NCBI GenBank assembly: GCA_007258455.2
Contig: VDFB02000003.1
Location: forward strand, 43,713,986-43,777,985
Source of the DNA: Sequoia sempervirens
Taxonomy: Eukaryota > Streptophyta > Pinopsida > Cupressales > Cupressaceae
Reading direction: 5' to 3'
DNA length: 64,000 bases
Shown here: piece after piece, positions 11,898 through 24,027 of the stretch
How the letters are laid out: the number at the start of each line of letters is the position of its first letter
Position numbering within the stretch: the first letter of the stretch is position 1
Translations under genes and position numbers: made by a program
The notes under the pieces: model-generated
The model's input: only the letters and a program-made list of their open reading frames with translations
Told to the model about the DNA's origin: nothing
The model's database searches: none

Positions 11898-14800
11898 TCT
11901 TGCATGACCCTTCCTTTTTTCATTAGAAAGTTTCTACTATCAATTTTTTTATTGTGATTTGAGTTTCTTTTATGATCTTGCAAATTCCCCATATGCTTGT
12001 CTCTTATGTTTTAATACGATCTTAAGAATTGGAAAGGGTTTGCAAAGATTTGATAATCATATATTGCATGTATGATTTTTGGTGAGATATAGTGATTGCA
12101 ACACTTTTGGCTATAGTGGCAGTATTTTTGGTTGTCCTATTACATCTAAGAGGATTGAGAAAGTCAGATTTGACTTTTATTTCACTCAATTTGGTCACCA
12201 TTTGCAACTTTGGAAAACAAGGGTTTGAAGTTGTGGACATAGAAAAAGCAACCCTTCTATTTTTTGTCATGTTTAGGCCCTCCTAGTGGACTTTGTCTTG
12301 ATTTTTCCTAGATTTAATGTTTTAATGTTATCAACACATTCACATTAGGTCTTGGACCCTTGAGAATCATTAATAATTCTAGGATGTCTTATAAAGTGTT
12401 CTGAAGTGTTGTAACCCAATTTCACACTTTTCTAGGACCCTTTCATTATAATTCACTTAAATAACCCCTTTGTATCACTTACCAAGTCTTATTTCAAAGT
12501 GTTGTAAAGAGTTGTAACAAACTCACTCTTTTCTAGACTTTCCATCACTAATTCAACCCTTTCTTATGTTTAAATGACCCCTTAATGCACTTTCTAACCA
12601 TACTTAAGTATATTTTTGAGAATATTCCCATTAAACCTTATTAAATACACTTCAATCCCTCACACCCAATAAAATTGCCCTGGTGGGACCAAGTCACCAC
12701 CTAGGGTGACTTAGTCCCACTGGACACAAAAATCAAAATAATTTTAATTTTCTGGTGGGATTTTATTCTCTTATTCTTGAGGTCGGCTTGTGATGTGTTA
12801 TTTTTGGGAAATATTGGAAAATCAAGTATAAATAAAGGGTTTTTCTTCTCATTTTAATCCCCATTCACCTAATTCATCTTCAAACATCCTAAATCATTAT
12901 TCAAGCAATTATCAAGCATTCAAGCACTCTAAGCATTATCAAGTCATTTATTGGAGCACTTCATTGCATATATTTAGATTTCAACATCAAGGGTTTGGTG
13001 AGTTTGTGACATTGCATTTTTTTATTCATCATTCTCTTTCTATTTCATTTCATTATCTAGGGTTTGATTACCAAAATCAGGGTTTGACCAAGGCAAACCC
13101 TTATACTCTAACCTTTAACCCTTTTTCCCTCTTTGCATGTGTGTTTGCAGGTCTTGTATGTAGATTTTTCAAAGAGCAAGGTGTTAAGAAGTGGTCAACA
13201 ATCTGTAAAATTCATTGAACTCAACAAAGCCCTAATTGAAGCTTGGAGACCTCTTTTAGCCTGATTTATGCAAAATTTGGACTGAACACCTGTCAGGAAA
13301 GGAAGTGTAGACCAAAAGCTATAGATTCCTACCCTAAATTTCTTGAGATTTCTAGGTGGACTAAGTTGCCATCTGTGGTGAATTATTCCCACTACCAGGC
13401 CTAAAAAGTGGTTTCTGCATTTTTGGATACCCATTTGGAAAATTCCTGTTCTGACATATTTTCCCCAAAACTGGACTAAGTCACCCAACTTGGTGTAAGT
13501 GTCCTAGTCAACATTTCCAGTCAACTCTACAGGATTTCAGAGCCTCTCTACATTAGAGTTTAGATTCTAGGTGCACCTCTCCATTCCTGTTTAATTCTAT
13601 CATTGTTTACTTGCATTCTTAGGTGTTTTTGCATGTACATCACTATGTTTTCAAACAAGTTGCATTTCTTAGGTTTTGCATTAACAATCATCTTTATTTT
13701 ATCAGTTTAGTGCATTAGGACATAATATTTAGGCATATTGCATCCATCCTTACATTAATTTTGAATGTGTACATTGCATTTTGGCCCATCTTTCTCCTTT
13801 TAGGTGAAAAATGCTAAAAGTGCTAGAAAGCCATTCAAGTGCCAAAATATTTGTTCACAGAAGCTTAGATCTGGTGAACAACTTTTTACAGGAGCATTTT
13901 TGAAAAAAATAACCTTTCCATTAATGTCTGGGAGATCGTTTGCATGAATTTTGACATAAAATTTGGCCATATTAGGAAAAAGTTGTTTTTGAGGCAAAAA
14001 AATTAGGGTAGTGGTACGACCACCCCATAGTCACCCAGTTTGACCAGTTGGAAAAAAAAATTTAAAAGAAATATATTTAATTCTTTTCCTGTGGGCTAAA
14101 TTTTTTTTTTACAAAATTATTTTGGGTGATTATCAAATATATGGTGGGTTTTGTTTTTTTGCAGACAAAGTTTTATGTTTGGACGATATTTATTTGTAGG
14201 TCATACCTGCAAGGTGCTCTGACTTTAGACTTCTTGGCTCCACTTGGTCCCCCTTTGACAAGTCATTTGTCGACATTCATTGGTTCGACCCCCAAATCCA
14301 TCAGTATCAGGCCATCGGCTGGGACTTTTTGTAAAGGTCTACGGTGATTGTTTTTAAAATTGTGACTTGTATCTCCTTAACCATCGCCTTCCACCACTAG
14401 TGGAGGTATAAACTGCCAGTAGTGCACTAGGATGTAGCCATCATAGTTGCTAGCATAATCCACCAATGTAATGGCTAGGGGAACTGCCAATGGGCAGTCA
14501 ACATTAAACCACTAGACTTATGCCTAACCACTAGGAAAAATAATGGTGCATGTGACCAAAAAAGGACAAGCCACTAGTGGTTTTGAAAAACTGCCTTTTT
14601 TTGTAGTTGTACAAAGCCTAGTCACGTGGGCGACAGAAGGCCATCCACTACGGGCTATATTTTTGTGTGTGGATAGTGTTAATTTTTCCCCTGTTTAGCC
14701 TTGGAAGTGCCTCTTCTAGGCCTTTTTCTCATTTTTGCATAACATTTCGCCACGGTGTCGGATTTTTGAAAACAAGATATCATCGAAAACCCGGTTCAAT

Positions 14801-15181
14801 GAACTTCACAGTGGTGTAGGTGATTTTTTCTGATTTTTCCATTTTTACCAATTTTTTAGCCTAAATGTATAGGTGCATTTATTACATGTAACTGGCATAA
14901 ATTTTCCATACAAAGTCAAATTTTGGATTTTTTTTTTAAATTGCTTAGAAAATCACAAGGAATCTATTTGTAACCTTCTTTTTTAGTTTTGGAAAGCTCT
15001 TTTTTTTTACAATTGTAAAAATCACCATGTGTTATAAATGATTTTTTTGAGCTTCACTTGTACAAATTGCAAAAAAAATCATTGTACTTTGCTAGCGGGG
15101 GTTGCAAATTTAATTTTAATACACTCTAGGGGGTGAAAGGCACAATTTAAGTGCCACATTGTCTTCTTTCTTTTAGTGTTC
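11898..15181 (+). other. 3.3-kb leader of element C containing a probable nested LTR fragment
   Basis: Copia leaders are usually short, so most of this is probably inserted DNA. 12680-13000 looks like an LTR promoter region: a 38-bp palindrome (12683-12720), then a TATA box TATAAATAA at 12827-12835, followed by a C/A-rich 5' UTR-like stretch (CAAGCATTCAAGCACTC). Related palindromic wording recurs near 13462-13498 (GACTAAGTCACCC, then GTAAGTGTCCTAGTC) and 14010-14040. The region 12330-12440 resembles 57000-57200 in reverse complement (ACACATTCACATTAGGT), so a dispersed repeat is involved. No coding region is recognisable and boundaries could not be set. Confidence 0.45.
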
Positions 15182-16110
15182 ATGGCAGATCTAAGGAAAA
15201 TTGAACCACTCACTCCACATAATTATCATACATTGAAGCTAAAAATGACTCAATTGTTACAATCTAAGGGTCTATGGCCAATGTTAGATGCAAAACAATC
15301 CGAATTCACAAGGGAATACAAAAAAAATTACCCATAGATATAAAATGGATGAATAAAAAGGGCTCATTGGATTACATGCATCTTATAACTTGTTGTTTCA
15401 TATTGTGGAGTGTAAAACACCTAAGAATGTTTGGGAAAAACTTGAAGAATTGTATGGTCAAAGTAATAAGCTCAGAGTCTAGCAACTTCAAGCAGATCTA
15501 CAATCACTCTCTTTAGATGAATTTCCTTTAATTCAAGATCTCCTTGCTTTATTCAAGTTGATTTTGTCACAATTGAAAGGATGTGGGTATGATAAATCTA
15601 GTGATGAATGTATCTTCTTTATTATATCTAAACTAAGAGGCCCTTATCAAGCGTTCTCTTCTACTTTCTATTCTACTATGGATGCCATTGGGAAAGATTA
15701 TAAAATTCCTTCATTTGATTTGTTTTGTGAGCATATTACTATGGATGAGGCCAAGTAGATTCAGTTGGATGACCTACCTAATTCTAAGAATCATGCTCTA
15801 ATGCTCAATCATCCAAGGGTGAAGGAAAGAATAAGAAAAATCCCAAGACAAAATCATCTTTAGGTAGTGAGACTCCCTCGAAAACAAATCCAAAGAATAA
15901 TCAAAAGTCCACTCCATCTCCTTCTTCTTCTACCTCTGGAGATTCTTCTTCCAAGTCCAAGAAAAAGAAAGGAGATACTTGTTCATTTTGTGGAAAAATT
16001 GGGCATGATGTGGCTCATTTTTTTAAGAGAATAGAGGCTTTGGAGGAAGCTATGAAGAAACACAACATTTCAGTGTCCAAGCCTTCTTCCATGGGAAAAA
16101 GGAAAGCTCT
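15182..16110 (+). pseudogene. Element C gag (broken)
   Basis: Opens at ATG 15182 with MADLRKIEPLTPHNYHTLK, typical of plant copia gag. Across frames the core continues (VIL to LSQLKGCGYDKSSDECIFFI and SKLRGPYQAFSSTFYSTMDA at 15558-15758), then a lysine/serine-rich linker and a zinc knuckle at 15980-16021, CSFCGKIGHDVAHF, where the final cysteine is replaced by phenylalanine. Several stops and frameshifts (e.g. at 15755) make it non-functional. Gag would have packaged element RNA in virus-like particles. Confidence 0.75.
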
Positions 16111-16129
16111 TTCAACACAGGCCATTCAT

Positions 16130-16400
16130 TCATCTTCAAATAATTGGATTCTAGATTCAGGTGCTTCACATCACATGACCAATTCTCATGATCTTCTTGA
16201 TTCCATTGTTCATACTTCTACTTCTTAGATTGTAGTTGGGAAATCTTCACACATTCCAGTTTTGGGGATAGGCTCCGTTCAGATGCTAGATGGGTGCATT
16301 GAGGATGTTCTTGTTCTTGATATTTCAGTGAATCTACTTTCCATATATCAAATTTTCCATTTTGGAGATGGGAAGTCAGTTGAGTTTACTCCATAGAATG
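16130..16400 (+). pseudogene. Element C protease region
   Basis: WILDSGASHHMTNSHDLLDS (about 16144-16203) contains the aspartic-protease active-site triad D-S-G in its usual copia context. A stop follows at 16226, and the downstream segment reads SVNLLSIYQI-like in the same sense (about 16328-16350). This domain would have cleaved the Gag-Pol polyprotein. Confidence 0.75.
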
Positions 16401-16414
16401 TGACCATTAGATAG

Positions 16415-17400
16415 TTGCACGATCTTGAGAAGGTTGTTTCTATAGGGATATTTGATCATGAGAATGATTTGTATCATTTTATGGCATCTTCATCGGGTTC
16501 ATGTTTTATTGTTCTTGTTGATTCAATGAGAAAACTTTGGCATGAAATATTTGGGAACTTGAACTATAGATATATTCAACAAATGTGTGCACATAACTTA
16601 GTGGTTGGTCTTCCAAAGATCTCTTGCACGGATGGTGTTTGTCAAGGTTTTATTCTTGGAAAGAAACATCAAGATCCTTTTCCTAAGGGTCAAGCTACAC
16701 ATGAAACCATACCCCTTGAGTTGGTCCATAGTGATCTCATGTCATTTCCAACTCCTTTTTCAGGGGCTAATTATGTTCTTACTTTCATTGATGATTTTTC
16801 CCACCACACTTGGGTCTACTTTCTGAAGCTCAAGATTTAAGTTCTCACCATCTTCAAGACCTTCAAAACATTTTTGGAGAAGTAGTCAAGTTTTTCTCTT
16901 TGATAGATACACACAAATAATGGGGGGGTATGTCAATCAGGCATTTCTAGATTTTTGTAGTGAGCATGGTATTCTTCATCAACACATAGTTCCTTAAGCT
17001 ACTTAAAAAAATGGTGTGGAAAAGAGAAATAATAGGACTCTCAAGGAGATGGAAAATTGTATGATTCAGTCTAGGTCCATGGCTCTTGCATTTTGGGCCA
17101 AAGCTTTCAATTGTTCCAATTATATTTAGTATCGTATGCCTCACAAGGCAGTGTGAACTATGACTCATAAGGAGGCTTGGTCTCATCACAAGCCTAATGT
17201 ATCCTTCTTTAGAGTATTTGGTAGTGAGGCTTGGGAATTCATTCTAGATGGTCAATGTATATCAACGGAGAAGAAGAGTCAATGATACATCTTTGTTGGC
17301 TATTGTGAGGATGTGAAGGCATATAGATTGTTTGATCCTAACACACAAGAGGTTCATTTTCGACATGATGTTCAGTTTGTTGATTCTTTCACACAGATAG
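16415..17400 (+). pseudogene. Element C integrase (broken)
   Basis: The pre-integrase segment is clear: LWHEIFGNLNYRYIQQM. The core follows (ETIPLELVHSDLMSFPTPFS, then FIDDFSHHTWVYFLK). The first catalytic Asp is present in VHSDL. The second, normally in TDNGGE, has become Asn in HTNNGG (about 16912-16929). The third, Glu of NGVEKRNNRTLKEM (about 17012-17053), is present. Several in-frame stops follow 16840. Integrase would have inserted the cDNA, and loss of the second Asp alone would inactivate it. Confidence 0.75.
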
Positions 17401-17639
17401 ATCCTCCTTCAACTTCATCTTCATCACAACCTACTCAATCTTCTTAAGTTGATGATGTTTTGATACTTGAGGAATATTTTGATGATGGTCTTGATCTTCC
17501 TCCTCCTCATTCACCCACTAGGCCATGATGGGCTCATGTTACTCTTGAGAAGGCTAATCCTCTTGTTGGTGATCCTATAGACACTCATTGTACTCATTCT
17601 CAAACTTCAAGAATTAGTCTTTTAAGTCATCCTATTTCA

Positions 17640-18330
17640 AATGATCCTCAAAAATTTTCAGATGCTTCAGGTATTCCAAAGTGGGATAGTGCTATGGCTG
17701 ATGAGTATTCTTCTTTGATGAAGATTCATACTGGGGATCTTGTGCCTCTTACTAAGGGAAGAAATTTGATTTGATGCAAGTGGGTGTATCATACCAATTA
17801 TGCAACAAATGGTTCTATTGATAAGTACAAGTCTCATCTTGTTGCAAAGGGTTTCTCTCAGGTTGAAGGAATTGACTATTCTGAGACCTTTGCTTCAGTG
17901 TATTAGATGATGTGAAGAGTTCCTTCTTGCATGGGGATCTTCATGTGGAGATCTATATGGAGTAGCCACCAAGTTTTATGTAGGAATCTTCACTTGTTTG
18001 CAAGCTTTGACGTTCATTGTATGGTATAAAAAAAACCCCTCAAGCTTGGAATGAGAATATGGATAGCTTCTTTCTTGCCTCTGGCTACACTCATTGCCAT
18101 TCCAATCCCAGATTTTATACTTAGAGACATATAGATGATCTACTCATACTTGTGCTCTATGTGGATGATTTGATTCTCATAGGGAGTTTTACTTCCATGA
18201 TCCAAAGTACATAGCGAGCATTGATGGAGTGATTTGATATGACCAACCTTTCTCTTCAAGTTCATTAAACTTTTGAGAGGATCTTCATTTTCCAATAGAA
18301 GTATGCTCTTTATTTGCTTCAAATATTTGG
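17640..18330 (+). pseudogene. Element C reverse transcriptase (broken)
   Basis: CKWVYHTNYATNGSIDKYKS and LVAKGFSQVEGIDYSETFA mark the RT N-terminal half (17760-17905). The catalytic box LYVDDLILIG is at about 18155-18184 (YVDD codons 18158-18169). The segment between them has frameshifts and stops. RT would have copied the element RNA to DNA. Confidence 0.8.
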
Positions 18331-18599
18331 TATGGCTGATTGAAAGCCTACCCCCACTCCATTTCAATCAAGTGTTGTATTGTCTACTAGTTGTACTACT
18401 CTTACAGTTGATCCTACCTTGTATCAGTAGTTGGTTGGTAGTCTTTTGTACTTGACACATAATCATCCTAATATTTCCTTTGTGGTTGGAATTGTCTCTC
18501 ACTTCTTACAAGAGCCTCATGAGAGTCATTGGAAGACTTCCAAACATATCTTGAGATATGTTTAGGGCACTACACATTTTGGCATTCATTATACATTAG

Positions 18600-19060
18600 T
18601 AGCATCTTAGATTGTGGGATTCACTGACTCAGATTGGGTTGGTAATGCCAATGATCATAAGTATACTTTTGGATTTTTCTTCTACCTTGGTTCTGTTATG
18701 ATTGCATGGTCATGCAAGAAGAAGATTGCTATTACATTATCATCAACAAAGGCTAAGTATCAAGGTGCAGTTCTTGCTAGTCATGAGGTTTTGTGGCTTT
18801 GTTAGTTGATGACTGGGTTTGGATTCCCTTCCACTCAGCCCAGTACTCTTTGGTGTGAGAACTAGAATGTTATTCATATCTCTCACAACCCAATGGAGCA
18901 TCAACATAATAAGCATATTGAGATCCACATGTACTTCATCAGGAAGCCCATCCAGGATGATGTTCTTTGCTTATATTATTTTCCTATAGATCATCAGGTT
19001 GCAAACATCATCACTAAACCTTTGGCATCACCTCGTTATCTTTAGTTGTGATCAATGCTT
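18600..19060 (+). pseudogene. Element C RNase H (broken)
   Basis: FTDSDWVGNANDHKYTFGFF carries the first catalytic Asp of the copia RNase H and is followed by the family block ITLSSTKAKYQGAVLASHEV (18614-18805). The C-terminal part (HNPMEHQHNKHIEIHMYFIR, then VANIITKPLASPRYL) lies to about 19045 after a stop at 18803. In the family it would degrade the RNA strand of the hybrid. Confidence 0.8.
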
Positions 19061-19297
19061 GGGGTGAAGGAAGTTGTCCTCGAGGGGTCTTGATGAGTCC
19101 TCCTTCCTTCTTTAGTTTTAGTTTTCTTTGTAGCTTTTTCTCTCTTTTGGACGAGAGTTTTCTCCCATAGGTTTTTTCTCCTTTTCCCCATTTTTGAGAT
19201 TTTTTTTGTTTTGTACATGGGTACCTCATCAGGCCTTTGTTTTTGGGACCCATCTTTTTTATTTTTGCATTAATTTGTTCTTCCCTAAGTTGCACTT

Positions 19298-19306
19298 AAA
19301 GAGGGG
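19298..19306 (+). other. Element C polypurine tract
   Basis: AAAGAGGGG lies directly before the 3' LTR start (TGTTGGTGTGAA at 19307), the expected plus-strand primer position. Confidence 0.85.
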
Positions 19307-19732
19307 TGTTGGTGTGAATAATTCTTATACTTATTTAATTCTTTACTAGGGACTTAGGGGACTTAGTTCACATGTTAAGTTTACTTAGGATATAAGCATT
19401 CTTCTAGAAGTCTTAGTTGTCTTATCTAAACAATTCATATTTGTCTTATATATACTTTGCATTATCCTAGGTAGTTATGAGTTATTTGTATCATGTGATA
19501 GGATTGAGACACTTGTCATGATCTTGTCTTATCCTATCTCTCATCCTTGCCTTTATAAGCAAGACATCTCTTGCATATTTTGTATTGCATTGTATTGGAC
19601 AACATATTGATCATATGTATCAGATTATAATTCTTGTTTGGTGGAATAGAATATTCCATTATTGTTTCTCTCTATCTCTTGTGGAGGTTATTTGGTGTTG
19701 TAGATTGAAGATCTCAGTTGCTCACTTCAACA
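19307..19732 (+). repeat. Element C 3' LTR
   Basis: 426 bp, TGTTGGTGTGAATAATTC to CTCACTTCAACA, aligned with 11478-11879. The same TATA-in-palindrome motif is at 19545-19564 (one mismatch). It is followed by AGGGT (19733-19737), the right target duplication. Confidence 0.9.
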
Positions 19733-19737
19733 AGGGT

Positions 19738-21502
19738 TACTCCAATTTTCTCCAGGGTTTTTTTTCTTATCTTTTCTTCTTCCACCATAGCTTCTTGTCT
19801 ATTAGCACTAAGTGAATCTGCAAGAGTCATCAAGAGTTGATCCTGAATATCACCTAGATTCACATCAAAGGTTATCATATACATCTATATTGCCTTCTCA
19901 ATTGTAGCTTTTTCAATGGGATTTGAATCTTCATATAGTAGTGTTGTTTCCTTTAGTGTACCATGCTTTGCAATAGCACTAAATAATCCATCAAACCCTA
20001 TAGGACTATGCTCAAGGACCGGAGGGATCTTCTCTTTCCTTTTTCTATACAAGTCTCTTCTTGAGAGAGACTCAACTTCTATTTTTGGACCAATTGGGGT
20101 CCTTCTTCCTCTTCTTTTTCTTCTTCAACATTGATATCCTTTTCTCCTATGGCGTTTTTATTTTCTTCTTTGTTAGGGATACTTTTGTTGTATAGAGGTG
20201 CTAGATGTACCTTTCTTATTCAAACCACTTGTAGACTTTATTCTGGAAGGCTTTGTAATAGTAGGTGGTATAGAAACTAAGGTCCTACCTAACCTTTTTG
20301 ACTTTTGTGGAGTAGTTTGCAGAGGAGCAAATGTACCTTTAGATTTCTTCATAGGGTCCTTAGGGGTACCAAACTCTCTCTCTAAATCAACCTTCATCTT
20401 TTCAACTTTTTCTTCAATGTCCTTTTCAAGGTTCTCTTTGCTTGATTTCTTTGTATAAGTACCAAACCTTTCAATATATGTATCTTTGGGTTTTCTCAAC
20501 ACAATATTTGCAAGACCAGTGCATATAGACTCATCTACCTCATAAGGTAGCTCTAGAACCCAAATATTTTTAGGTTTAACTGCTTTCATATAGTAGTAAT
20601 ATCTCATAACCATACAAGTCAATTCATTCTTGTACTTATCCACAACTTTACTTGGAACCCTTTCTCTTTCTTGCATCCGGGATTGAAAAAGTTTAAAGAA
20701 TCCCCACAACACTGAATCACTAGACTCTTTACCATGGAATCTTCTCATATAATCTCTAATTTGAGTGGCTATAGGAATATTATCTATTCATACTATATTC
20801 TTTGCTCTGGGTAACTCATTAAGAAATTAAAACATCAAGAAAATGATAAGAGTACCATATTGGAAAGGATATTTTGACTCCTTTGTCTTCTACAAATTCT
20901 CCATCAACTGTAATCTTAGGAGTTCACAAAGATCAAAATATTTTCGTTCTTTCACCATCTGATGGGTTGTGTGTATTCCAATGTCAAAAACTAAATTCTC
21001 TTTGTTTGTGAAAAATATATTGTAACCAATCACCATTGCAACATACTTGAATACCAAATCTTTAATGTCATTCACAATTAGGTCACTCGTCAAAATTCAC
21101 TCTAGTAAGATTCATTACAACTTCATTCTTTATGATCTTCAATCTTGGGATTAGACTAGTGGAGAACAATTCGATAACAACCCTAATTGCCTCTTTGTTT
21201 ATCATATGTGACATATCCAACCACATGAATTTTTCATGAATTCTTCTAAGGACATACTTCAACCACTCATTATCATAACATAAATTAGGAAATTTATTCC
21301 AAGCATCCAACTTATTCTCTTTCAAACTAGCATACTCTAATTTTAGCTCAAAATCATTTCTATTTAACACCCTTTCCTTGAACTCTACCATCTTTGAGTG
21401 ATCATATTCATCTAGCTTTGAATAAATGTAAATCTGTACATTCTCTATGTGCAACACATTCAAAGGAACTCTAGAAAATGCGCCTTCACTATCCATCTCC
21501 AT
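19738..21502 (-). pseudogene. Element A extra (env-like) ORF, N-terminal part
   Basis: Minus-strand frames 21083-21502, 20890-21093 and 20173-20748 form one broken protein. Shared blocks with the plus-strand ORF at 49081: VLHIENVQIYIY against VLHIEDIRAYIY, IHEKFMWLDMS against IHAKFMWLDVS, NKEAIRVVIELFSTSLIPRL against TKEAICAITGLNSTGRLPVL, and FDLCELLR against YDLCEFLR. Then comes ERVPSKVVDKYKNEL against ERIPTSIVEPYKDTI, ending in a Lys/Ser/Thr-rich linker. The layout resembles the plant putative transposon protein domain (family recall, unchecked). Function is unknown. Copia element C interrupts it at 19733. Confidence 0.65.
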
Positions 21503-22159
21503 GGATTTATACAGATGCTTTTAAAATTTAGGCCTTTGTCTCTCAAGCACATCAATAACTTGTGGAGTAAACATCTTGCACTTCTTTGAAACTAGGGTTT
21601 TGCAAGAAATAGTAAATACCTTGTGAGTCTTCATTGATAGGGTTTTTCTCGACACCTTAAATTCCTTTGCTTTGCTCTCCACTTCAAATTCTCAAACACA
21701 AATAAATTTTGAATATTCATAATGAATGAAATATATTCCCTTTTTTGTGACCTAATATACATGCATTAATTACAAAAAAGAAATTTAGGTCAACAAGTTG
21801 TCAAACCCTCTCTCTGATATCACAAAAAACTCCTAATCACTCTACAAATCTCTACAACAAGAGAATTCTGACCAGAAATTTCACCAATTGATCAAGCGTC
21901 TCATCCTACACATGCACCAATATGCTGAAGACATCATCATCCCACCTTTGGCAGGGAGGCTGGAAAGTTTTTTGCTAAAACTCCCTTTGAGCCAATGCTC
22001 TCTATCTAGTGTTTGGAGGAAACATATGCACCAAGATTTGGCACAAACTCTTTCTTCACCTCATTCTCTTCCTTTGTCTTCCATATCTTGTTCATATCCT
22101 TCTTTACTTCAACTGAATCAATTTTCTTTACTAGATCAGTCTTCTTTTGTGAAGTAGAG
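21503..22159 (-). other. Element A, junction between gag and the extra ORF where pol is absent
   Basis: No protease, integrase, RT or RNase H motif was found on either strand. On the minus strand GTGATATCAGAGAGAGG at about 21810-21826 resembles a Met-tRNA primer site (TGGTATCAGAG), which could mark a recombination junction with another LTR element. Confidence 0.4.
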
Positions 22160-23958
22160 GGCTTTACATTCTTTCCTCTACAAAACTTAGTTATGTGTCC
22201 TGGTTTATTAGGGTATGTGCAGGATCATCATGGAAAAAACATGCCCTTAATGGCAAAAAATTCAGAAAAATCAAAGTTAGGCAACTTGACGTAAAAATTT
22301 GAATAAGTTATCTATATTATTTCAAAAATATGTAAGAATAATATCTATAGAAAATTGAATTTAGTTTCTAAACTACTAGGTTTATTTTTTTTTAAAAATC
22401 TATTTAGTGAAAATTTAAAATTTCAATGTAGTAGTACTTAAATTTTAGGGAAAAATAAGAAGTGTCTGTCTAACCACCCTAACCACAATAAAATGATAAT
22501 ATTTTTTTATAATATTTTAGATATAAGTAGACGAATCATGTCTCAATGTGATACATATTTTTTTGTAATTTTTTCCAACTAAATAATTAGTTATGAATTT
22601 TTTATTACAACTTTTAAAAAATATAAAAACTTGTATATATGACCACATTAACTTGGTCAAAACTTCATGAAATTCATTTTTTTTTAATCTTATAGTATGC
22701 GAAGTATAGAATGCAACACATGTTTCATATTCAAAAATTGTGATACTGTTTGAAAGCTATAGATTTTTTTCAATCAGCCTATCAATCAGGACTTTAGTTG
22801 TAATTCAAATAGAAGATGAATAATAATTATTTATTAAATTCAAAGTAAAGCATAATTTATATTGGTGGAAACTAAGAATCTCCTTTAAAAATCCTTTTCG
22901 TTTCATCAATTTTGGGTAAAAAAAAAGTCATCAGCCACATACCCCACACATACCCATCATATCACCACTTTTTGGCCCATCATGATCCTACACATACACA
23001 TTATACTTATAGAATTTGACACCTTTTTGTGGAGAAAGCTTACTTCTTGCCATTTTAGATTTAGATTTAAAGGCCTTATGTGCAAACCCATTGCATTTAT
23101 AACAATAACCATTGAATGATTAAAACATCATACCATCATTGTAACCATTCATCATTTGACTTATGCATTCACTACCCTTATGACCAAATCTATTGCATGT
23201 ACAATATTGACTGAAAAATGATTTAATATTCGAATTCATCTCGCTTCTACACTCTACAACTATATGTCCAAACTTATTGCAATAATAAAAGTAAAAATTA
23301 AAATAAGAATACCTTTATGCAACTAGTTGTAAGATAGGAGGTCTCTTGAAACTTTTCTTCTAGTTTCAAACATGTTTAATATTACTCTTCTTATCTTTAG
23401 TCTTCTTTTATTCATCACTCTCCTTTTCAACATTATTTGTAATTTGATTTTCCTTTGAGCTTTCTCCTCTTTCAAACCCTAATTGTTCTTTTTCCTTAGA
23501 ATCCTTTTAACTAGCAAGCATATCATCAAGCAAGGTGGAGCTCTTCTTGAATTTTTCCTCTTGACTCTTTTCTTTCTCCAAATCTTTCCTCAAAGACACA
23601 ACTTATTTTTCAAGTCTTGAACATTCTACAAACTTGTCTTTCAATTTGGCATTCAAGCATTCTTCAACTCTTTTTCCTTCTTCAACCTACACTTTTAGAC
23701 TGGTGATTGTATCATTTGATTGTTTGAGCTACTCATTTGTTTCCTTGATTCTTTATTTAACTTTCTTGATTTGATCCCTCAACTTCTTGATGCACTCATT
23801 TACTTAATATTTTCTTTCAAATCTCTATCCTCACATTCTACTTTATCCAAATCATCAAGAGAATATATGAGTTCTTCCATGTCAACTTCATAGTTTTCTT
23901 TAGTAAACCCTTCCATTATGATCTCTTTTAGAAGGATAGGATACCTCCTAGTTGTCAT
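22160..23958 (-). pseudogene. Element A gag with several zinc-knuckle relics (broken)
   Basis: On the minus strand it opens at ATG 23958 with MTTRRYPILLKEIIMEGFTK, matching element D gag. A coiled-coil body follows (e.g. EELIYSLDDLDKVECEDRD) with stops. Zinc-knuckle relics then lie at about 23250-23292 (YYCNKFGHIVVEC, first Cys lost), 23164-23210 (YCTCNRFGHKGSEC, one residue short) and 23069-23105 (YCYKCNGFAHKAF, last Cys lost), plus CTYPNKPGHITKFC at about 22170-22212. Gag with several CCHC knuckles would bind element RNA. About 22300-22930 is AT-rich and non-coding, probably an insertion. Confidence 0.6.
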
Positions 23959-24002
23959 TTTTTCAACCTCCAAGATCTACCTCATGTGTTAATCCAATTG
24001 AA

Positions 24003-24026
24003 GGAACTAAGTTCTGATGCCAATTC
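24003..24026 (-). other. Element A primer binding site
   Basis: On the minus strand TTGGCATCAGAACTTAGTTC directly follows the LTR. It matches TGGTATCAGAGC with two changes and shares the CTTAGTTC extension with element D. Confidence 0.75.
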
Positions 24027-24027
24027 T

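Larger units (their letters stand above)
11478..19732 (+). mobile_element. Element C: full-length but inactive Ty1/copia retrotransposon
   Basis: LTRs at 11478-11879 and 19307-19732 enclose a Met-tRNA primer site, a long leader, gag, protease, integrase, RT and RNase H in copia order, and a polypurine tract. Flanks are AAGGT (11473-11477) and AGGGT (19733-19737), a 5-bp duplication with one mismatch. It lies within the extra ORF of element A, in the opposite orientation. Stops and frameshifts occur in every domain. At 8.25 kb it is longer than a typical 5-kb copia because of about 3.3 kb between primer site and gag. Confidence 0.9.

Noticed and set aside
16947..17189. 80-codon minus-strand frame in element C
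   Set aside because: It is the complement of decayed integrase sequence on the plus strand.
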